Shown in pieces: positions 58,764-64,000 of a stretch of 64,000 nt of DNA. A model generated the notes under the pieces. It did no database searches. It was not told the DNA's origin and worked only from the letters and a program-made list of their open reading frames with translations. The stretch spans positions 1 through 64,000 of the forward strand of contig NZ_VOBR01000039.1 of assembly GCF_007845675.1 (NCBI RefSeq), written 5' to 3'. A program made the position numbers and the translations under genes. Within the stretch, counting starts at the first letter, position 1; each line of letters starts with the position of its first letter. Source of the stretch: Lentzea tibetensis (GTDB lineage Bacteria > Actinomycetota > Actinomycetes > Mycobacteriales > Pseudonocardiaceae).

Positions 58764-61217
58764 TCAGGACGGCGCGCGGACCACGGTGGACAGCTCGCGC
58801 GAGGTCGAAGTCGTGTTGCGCGCCAGGTCGATCGAACCGAACGAACCGGTCATCCCGTTGGCGTCCCGCCATTCCACGAAGCGGACGTCGTCGATTTCCA
58901 GCGACGTGGACTGCCCGTCGGAACGGCGGTGCACGCCCGCGTACATCATGACCATGTTGCCCGTTCCGTCCGCCGCGTCCAGATCGGCGGTGGACAGGTC
59001 GACGCTCACCTGGTGCCAGCCGCCGTCCGCCGGGACGTCGACCGCGCGGGTGATCGTCGTGAGGAGGTCGGACTTGGGGTCTTCCGTCGGGTTGCTGTCG
59101 TCGAAGTGGTAGACGCCGAAGCGGAAGTACGCGCTGCCCGCCGACGAACCGCGGACCATCGCGCGCATGGAGTAGGACGGGGCGGGGTCGAGCGGCCGGG
59201 ACGCACCGCCCGCGGTGTACCTGCGGTGGCGTGGCAGCGCGATCCTGGCCACGGCACGGGTCTGCACCGATCCGCCCGGCGGCGCGTCGAGCTGCAGGAA
59301 ACCGCGTCCGTGCGGGGTCGGTCCGGTGCGCCACGCCTCGGCGCTGCTGTCGGTGTGCCAGTGGGTCGCCGCGTCGACACCGCCGTCGGCCGTGTCGTCC
59401 TCGAACCCGCCCCACCCGAACAGATCACGTCCCACCTGGACACCGTCACCCGCGACCGGCCTGGTCAGGTCACCCGCCCTGACGCCGAGCTCGGCGACCT
59501 GCCCGGCGGGCACGGTCACCTTCCTCGTCGTCTCCGGCCCGGCGACCGTCGTGATGCGGCCGGTGTTGCGCTCGACGACCAGCTGGCCGGGCGCGGTGTC
59601 CGGTTCGGCCTGCCGCGGCTGCACCCGCACCGCGCCGGTGGTGTCCCTGCTGGCCGCCGCGGGCACCAGGCCGCGTTCCCAGATCTGGCCGAGCACCCGG
59701 CGCGCCGCCTCGCCGGTGACCGCCACCGGCCGGTAGTTCACCAGCTCGAGCGGCAGCAACCTGGCCTCCAGCAGGCGATCGCCCTCCCACACCGTGCGCA
59801 GGACGGCGCTGGAGAACGTGGCCAGGAAGTTCTGGTCGAACACGAAGTTGCCGAGGCTGTAGACGATCAGCCTGCCGCGGTACCACTCCAGGCCCTGCAG
59901 CACGTGCGGGTGGTGCCCGATCACGACGTCCGCGCCCGCGTCGATCGCCGCGTGCGCCATGTCGCGCACGTTGTCCGACGCGACGTCCTGGAACTGGAAA
60001 CCGGCGTGCAGCTGCACGACGGTCAGCTGGTTCTGCGCCGCGAGCGCGGCGATCTGCGCGGGTGACGTGGCCGGGTCCCACTCCGCCGCGCCGCCGTGGC
60101 CGCGGCGCGCGACCCAGTCCTGCAGCTCGGGGTAGACCCGCACCAGTGACGCCCACAGGGCGGCGTGATCGGCGTCGGGCCCGATCCGCACGTAGGCCTG
60201 CCACGCCTCGCCGATGCGGCGCGGCACCGTTGGCAGGGTCACCTTTCCGTTGGTGTAGCCCCAGTTCCGCTCCTCGTACTGCCAGGCCTCGTCGGAGGTC
60301 GTGTCCGGTGGCCGCGGCGTGCTCCGGGTGGGGTAGGCGCCGTTGACGAAGTCGCCGTCCACGCTGGTGAACCCCGCGATGCCGACGGAGACGCCGTTGA
60401 TCGAGGTGCGGTGCGGGACCGCGGCGCCGTCCGCGGTGGCGTCCGCGCCGACCATCGCGATGCCCGCTTTGCCGAGTGCGGCGCGGGTGTCCGCGACGCC
60501 TTGGTCGCCGAAGTCACGGGAGTGGTTGTTCGCCAGCACGGCGCAGTCGACGCCGAGCGCGCGCAGTCCGGCCGTCGTCGAGGTGGCGGACTGGAGGATG
60601 AACCGCTTGCGCGGGTACGCCTGCTGCGGCGGCATGTCGCTGACGACGCTCTCCAGGTTGACCGTGCGCAGGTCGGCGGCGCTGAACACAGGCGCGATCG
60701 CGGACACGACGTGCTCGGCTCCCCGGTCGGCCGCGGTGGGGGGGATCAACGGCGTTCCGCCGTCCGGCGTGACGTACCGCCTGCCGAACATCACATCACC
60801 CGCCGAGTGCATCGCGAACCGGTTCGCCTTGCGGGCGAACAACTTCACGTCCACCGGGGCGGCCGCGTCCGCCGCGCCGAGCGGCACCGGCTCCGGCAGG
60901 TGGTCCGGTGCCTCGACGACGGCGACCGCCGGTCCGCGCAACGCGTGCAGCCGGACGGTCCCGTCCGGTCCGGTGGACAACCGCACGGGGTTCTCGCCCG
61001 CGCCGTGGAGCCTCACCGATGCGTCCGGCAGTGCCCGGCCGGTCTCGTCGAGCACCCGCAGGTCGACCGAGAAGCCCAGCTCGTGCCGCGGGTCGCCGCA
61101 GTCCGCGCACCCGTTCGCGACGTCGATGACGCGGAACGTCACGATCAGCCCGGTGATCAGGCACGCGACCAGTGTCGACGCTCCGAGCACGGGTTTCGCC
61201 CAGCGCAGGTGTTTCAT
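58764..61217 (-). CDS. CapA/PgsA-like capsule protein with C-terminal extension
   Basis: An 817-residue membrane-anchored protein. One helix (10-29) and a ~100-residue beta domain precede the CapA metallophosphatase-like core: GDVMFGRRY, NLESVVSD, ANNHSRDFGDQG, HAGFQFQ and GHHPHVLQGLEWYRGRLIVYSLGNFVFD. A further ~300 residues include a beta-sandwich resembling a carbohydrate-binding module. CapA/PgsA is the third partner for poly-gamma-glutamate synthesis and export. Typical members have about 380 residues, so this is more than twice the length. It is separated from PgsB/C by two genes. Confidence 0.88.
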   Translation of the reverse strand: MKHLRWAKPVLGASTLVACLITGLIVTFRVIDVANGCADCGDPRHELGFSVDLRVLDETGRALPDASVRLHGAGENPVRLSTGPDGTVRLHALRGPAVAVVEAPDHLPEPVPLGAADAAAPVDVKLFARKANRFAMHSAGDVMFGRRYVTPDGGTPLIPPTAADRGAEHVVSAIAPVFSAADLRTVNLESVVSDMPPQQAYPRKRFILQSATSTTAGLRALGVDCAVLANNHSRDFGDQGVADTRAALGKAGIAMVGADATADGAAVPHRTSINGVSVGIAGFTSVDGDFVNGAYPTRSTPRPPDTTSDEAWQYEERNWGYTNGKVTLPTVPRRIGEAWQAYVRIGPDADHAALWASLVRVYPELQDWVARRGHGGAAEWDPATSPAQIAALAAQNQLTVVQLHAGFQFQDVASDNVRDMAHAAIDAGADVVIGHHPHVLQGLEWYRGRLIVYSLGNFVFDQNFLATFSSAVLRTVWEGDRLLEARLLPLELVNYRPVAVTGEAARRVLGQIWERGLVPAAASRDTTGAVRVQPRQAEPDTAPGQLVVERNTGRITTVAGPETTRKVTVPAGQVAELGVRAGDLTRPVAGDGVQVGRDLFGWGGFEDDTADGGVDAATHWHTDSSAEAWRTGPTPHGRGFLQLDAPPGGSVQTRAVARIALPRHRRYTAGGASRPLDPAPSYSMRAMVRGSSAGSAYFRFGVYHFDDSNPTEDPKSDLLTTITRAVDVPADGGWHQVSVDLSTADLDAADGTGNMVMMYAGVHRRSDGQSTSLEIDDVRFVEWRDANGMTGSFGSIDLARNTTSTSRELSTVVRAPS

Positions 61218-61243
61218 TCGTCCACTCTCCGCACATCAGAGGT

Positions 61244-61276
61244 CGGCCACTCCGTCCTCAGTGGACGGAGTGGCCG
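61244..61276 (-). terminator. Terminator of subtilisin gene
   Basis: A 14-bp perfect stem (61244-61257 with 61263-61276) and a 5-nt loop, 13 nt past the protease stop on the minus strand and upstream of the CapA-like gene. Confidence 0.9.
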
Positions 61277-61288
61277 GATGGGTGCCGC

Positions 61289-64000
61289 TCAGCTCAGCCG
61301 GTAGGCCCGCAGGATCGTCTGTTTGACGGTGTTGCCCTGCGCGTCGGCGGAGGTGCCGCGCAGTGCCACGAACCCGTTGGTCCGGTCGAGCGCCGGATGG
61401 GTCACCACGGCGTTCTTGCCTTCGAGAGGTGCCGTGACCCACGTCTTGCCGTCGTCGTAGGAAACCTCGACGCCGAGGCTCTTGACCGGGGACGTACCGG
61501 ACCGCGGTTGCCGTTGCACGGTCACCGGAATCCGGACCGTGCTGCCCGCGCGCAGTTGGTTGTTCAGGTCGACCGGCGGGGCGTACTGGACGACCGACAA
61601 CGGCGTGTACACGAGGCCGGCGCCGGGGACGTGCGCCGACCGGAACCCCCACTCGCAGGTGACGGTGGTGCTCAGCTCCGACCACGGCAGGGTGCGGGTG
61701 GCGGTGGCGACCAGCCGGTAGTCGGCCGCCGCGGCGGGCACCTCGAACTCGACATCGTGCTTGACGGTCTTGGTGCCGATGAGCGTGTTGCCCCGGTAGA
61801 GCGAGAACGTCTGCTTCTCGTCTCGGGGGCCGCTCAGCGAGTAGTCGTGCAACGGGTCGCCGTACAGCGAGAAGAAGCCGCCGATCAGGTTGCCCTGACG
61901 GCTGAACAAGAGGTCCTGGTCGGTGAAGAACGGGCCGTTCGCCGCCTGGTACCACTTCTCCGTCCGGCTCTCGCCCGCCCGGTAGACCCGGTCGCCGAAG
62001 TGGGAGTCGAGCGAGGCCCACTCGTCGCCCTGCTCGAAGGCCAGCGAGTGGCTCCACTTGAGCCAGGGCTGCGCGGACATCAGCAGCCTCCTCTTGCTGC
62101 CGAACGGCAGGGTCTCCGGCGTGTCGACGGAGGAGTTCTGGTGCGGCGCCCAGACGCCTTCGCTGCGGTACCCGGACTTCTGGCTGCCCTGCCGGTAGAA
62201 CTCCTCCCGCAGCTCGGCCAGCTCGCTGTCCGGAACGGTCCGGGACAAGGTGGCCGGGATGCGGCCCGCCACGTACTGCTTGAGCTTCACCTTGAGGTCG
62301 CCCGCGGGTGTGGCCCAGCTGTGCTCGTGGTGGAAGACGAAGGTGCCGGTGTTCTTGGCCGAGCGGGAGGGCACCGCGTAGAACGGGTTCTCCTCGGTGG
62401 TCGAGTCGGCCAGGCACAGCCCGTTCTGCTCGAGCCCCTCTCCGGACTCCATGATCGCGGTCATGCAGGGGATGCGCTGCTCGAGTCCTTTGTGCTCGGA
62501 GGTCAGCAGTGCCGGTGCGCCGCGCCTGGCGTCGAAGGTGAGCGTGACGTCGCGGTCCACCCGCACGTCGGGCTCTCCGAACAGCGTGGTGCTGAACTTC
62601 TCCGGATCCTGCGGATCGATCGGCGTGCTGATGGCGTGCAGGAAGTGGTAGGTGCCCTTCGGGAGGCGGACCTTGTTGTCCGCCCCGGACGGGACGGCTT
62701 CGCCCGTGGTCTCGCGGTCGAGGTCGAGGTACGTGAGCAAGGTGTCGCCATCAGCGGGCGCCTTGCCGTCGCGGTTGGTCTGCGCGATGGTGACCTCGAA
62801 CATCTCCTCCTCCGGCAGCGCGCCCGCGGTGGACGTGACGACGACCGCGCCGTCCGCCGTGCGGGCGGTGACGGTGGCGCTGACGAGACCCTTGAGCTGA
62901 CGCGTCGGGGTGACGGTGAGCGGCACCTCCGCCTTGCCGCGCGCGGGGATCGTGACCTGCGTGGCGCCCGCGGTGATCGGACCGGTCGCCTTCAGCGTCA
63001 CGGCCAGCGTCAGCGGGGCGTCACCGAGGTTGGTGTAGGTGAGCGTCTTGGTCACCGGCTTGTCGTGCGGGTGGCGGAGCGTCCCGAAGTCCACAGTGGA
63101 CGCGAGAACGGTCTGCTTCGTCGCGCGGGACAGGTCGATCCGGCCGGTGCCCTGTTCCCAGACCGTCGCCGTGGCGGGCTTCGCGGTGCTCCTGAGCGCG
63201 GACTTGATGTCCTCCGGCCGCCAGTCCGGGTGCTGCTGGGCGACGATCGCCGCGGCGCCAGCCACGTGCGGCGTGGCCATGGACGTGCCGCTGAACGCGA
63301 TGTGGTCGCTCGTGCCCATCTTGGCGGCGACGATGCCGACGCCGGGTGCGGTGACGTCCGGCTTCAGCGCCGCGTCACCCTGGTTCGGGCCGCGACTGGA
63401 GAAGTCCGCGACGGAGTCGTCGCGCTCGGCCGCACCGACTGTGAGCGCGGCGGCCGCGCTGCCCGGTGAGCCGATCGTGCCCTCGCCTTCCTCGCCTTCG
63501 TTTCCCGCCGCGATGACGAACAGCGTGCCGGTGCGGGCGGTGAGGTCGTTGACGGCGGCCTCCAGCGCGTCGACCTCGGGTGCGTCCTCGCCACCGAGGC
63601 TGAGGTTGACGACCTTCGCGCCCTGCGCGGCAGCCCACTCCATCCCGGCGACGATCCACGACTCGTAGCCCTCGCCGTCGTCGGTGAGCACCTTGCCGTT
63701 GAGCAGCTTCGCGTCCGGTGCCACGCCGCGGTACTTCGCGTGCTGACCGGCCACGATGGACGCGACGTGCGTGCCGTGCCCGTGGCCGTCGGCGGGGCTG
63801 CCACTGCCGGTGAAGTCCTGCGCGCCGACGACGGCCGACGTCAGGTCGGGGTGCTTGGTGTCGATGCCGGTGTCGAGCACCGCGACCTTCACGCCCTTGC
63901 CGGTGTACCCGGCCTGCCACGCCGCCGGCGCGCCGATCTGCGCGGTGCTGCGGTCGAGGTTCACCTTCACCTTGCGGTCCAAGGAGATCCGCGTGATGTC
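61289..64000 (-). CDS. Large secreted S8 subtilisin-like protease (partial)
   Basis: Runs off the right edge; about 903 residues are visible, with the signal and most of the propeptide outside. The catalytic domain has Asp in AVLDTGID, His in GHGTHVAS, Asn in AAGNEG and Ser in SGTSMATPH. After ~300 residues the rest is beta-rich: FN3-like repeats (TLTYTNLGDAPLTLAVTLK) and long unassigned domains with two Cys. This layout is common in large actinomycete extracellular subtilases. It has its own terminator. Confidence 0.92.
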   Translation of the reverse strand, partial: DITRISLDRKVKVNLDRSTAQIGAPAAWQAGYTGKGVKVAVLDTGIDTKHPDLTSAVVGAQDFTGSGSPADGHGHGTHVASIVAGQHAKYRGVAPDAKLLNGKVLTDDGEGYESWIVAGMEWAAAQGAKVVNLSLGGEDAPEVDALEAAVNDLTARTGTLFVIAAGNEGEEGEGTIGSPGSAAAALTVGAAERDDSVADFSSRGPNQGDAALKPDVTAPGVGIVAAKMGTSDHIAFSGTSMATPHVAGAAAIVAQQHPDWRPEDIKSALRSTAKPATATVWEQGTGRIDLSRATKQTVLASTVDFGTLRHPHDKPVTKTLTYTNLGDAPLTLAVTLKATGPITAGATQVTIPARGKAEVPLTVTPTRQLKGLVSATVTARTADGAVVVTSTAGALPEEEMFEVTIAQTNRDGKAPADGDTLLTYLDLDRETTGEAVPSGADNKVRLPKGTYHFLHAISTPIDPQDPEKFSTTLFGEPDVRVDRDVTLTFDARRGAPALLTSEHKGLEQRIPCMTAIMESGEGLEQNGLCLADSTTEENPFYAVPSRSAKNTGTFVFHHEHSWATPAGDLKVKLKQYVAGRIPATLSRTVPDSELAELREEFYRQGSQKSGYRSEGVWAPHQNSSVDTPETLPFGSKRRLLMSAQPWLKWSHSLAFEQGDEWASLDSHFGDRVYRAGESRTEKWYQAANGPFFTDQDLLFSRQGNLIGGFFSLYGDPLHDYSLSGPRDEKQTFSLYRGNTLIGTKTVKHDVEFEVPAAAADYRLVATATRTLPWSELSTTVTCEWGFRSAHVPGAGLVYTPLSVVQYAPPVDLNNQLRAGSTVRIPVTVQRQPRSGTSPVKSLGVEVSYDDGKTWVTAPLEGKNAVVTHPALDRTNGFVALRGTSADAQGNTVKQTILRAYRLS

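Noticed and set aside
61172-63469. 765-residue + strand frame opposite the subtilisin
   Set aside because: Shadow frame with low-complexity Arg/Gly/Val composition; the minus strand has full catalytic motifs.

Overview
The window is high-GC actinomycete DNA. It has many GTG and TTG starts, leaderless genes whose start codon lies 6-8 nt after a TAnnnT box, large LuxR (LAL) and SARP regulators, DUF1707 and F420-type enzymes, and secreted S1 and S8 proteases. The gene content suggests the Pseudonocardiaceae (Lentzea/Saccharothrix-like), but that is inference. No rRNA, tRNA, CRISPR array, transposase or replication origin was seen.

Left region (1-9752): a minus-strand natural-product operon. Transcribed from right to left it encodes an acyl-adenylating ligase, a tandem SnoaL-fold protein, an adenylation-thiolation (A-T) NRPS didomain, a cytochrome P450, an MbtH-like protein, an intact SDR, a catalytically dead SDR and a DHA2-type exporter. 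The A-T/P450/SDR/dead-SDR order is that of NovH-NovI-NovJ-NovK, which convert carrier-bound tyrosine to beta-hydroxy- and then beta-ketotyrosine in aminocoumarin antibiotics. MbtH plus the SnoaL and ligase pair make this a non-standard version. The operon is followed by a strong hairpin, a T-free 157-nt stretch and a nested inverted repeat at the window edge.

Middle region (9753-38126): mixed functions. These include an NmrA-like reductase, a secreted six-repeat propeller protein, a full-length LAL regulator, an alpha-lytic-type protease, a carboxylesterase, a B3/B4-domain protein, a secreted metallohydrolase and a tandem universal stress protein. Further along are a WD40/HEAT protein, a class A beta-lactamase lipoprotein, an Amidase_6 protein, a KstD-like flavoprotein, a PNPOx-like protein, a WD-like protein, a lipoprotein next to an AfsR/SARP regulator, a PLAT-domain secreted protein and a decayed Ca2+/H+ antiporter gene. 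The stretch ends with an AraC/VOC group and a MEDS-ATPase sensor.

Region 38249-46621: DUF1707 protein, a 65-bp perfect inverted-repeat element, then a tightly coupled minus-strand operon of a 2OG-Fe(II) oxygenase, a SAM methyltransferase and a carnitine/choline acyltransferase. Upstream of it is a LAL paralogue that ends exactly where the LuxR helix-turn-helix should begin, followed by a frameshifted WD-like gene.

Region 46694-53069: F420-type monooxygenase, an atypical response regulator without a phospho-acceptor Asp, a trypsin with a P domain, two paralogous HTH regulators bracketing a TetR/cupin divergent pair with a 50-bp palindromic operator, and a small membrane protein.

Right region (53109-64000): a poly-gamma-glutamate-type capsule locus. 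It has CapA/PgsA-like, PgsB-like and PgsC-like genes, a double-HAMP membrane sensor with no output domain, an NlpC/P60-like protein whose catalytic Cys is Ala, and a divergent lipoprotein. A large subtilisin runs off the right edge.
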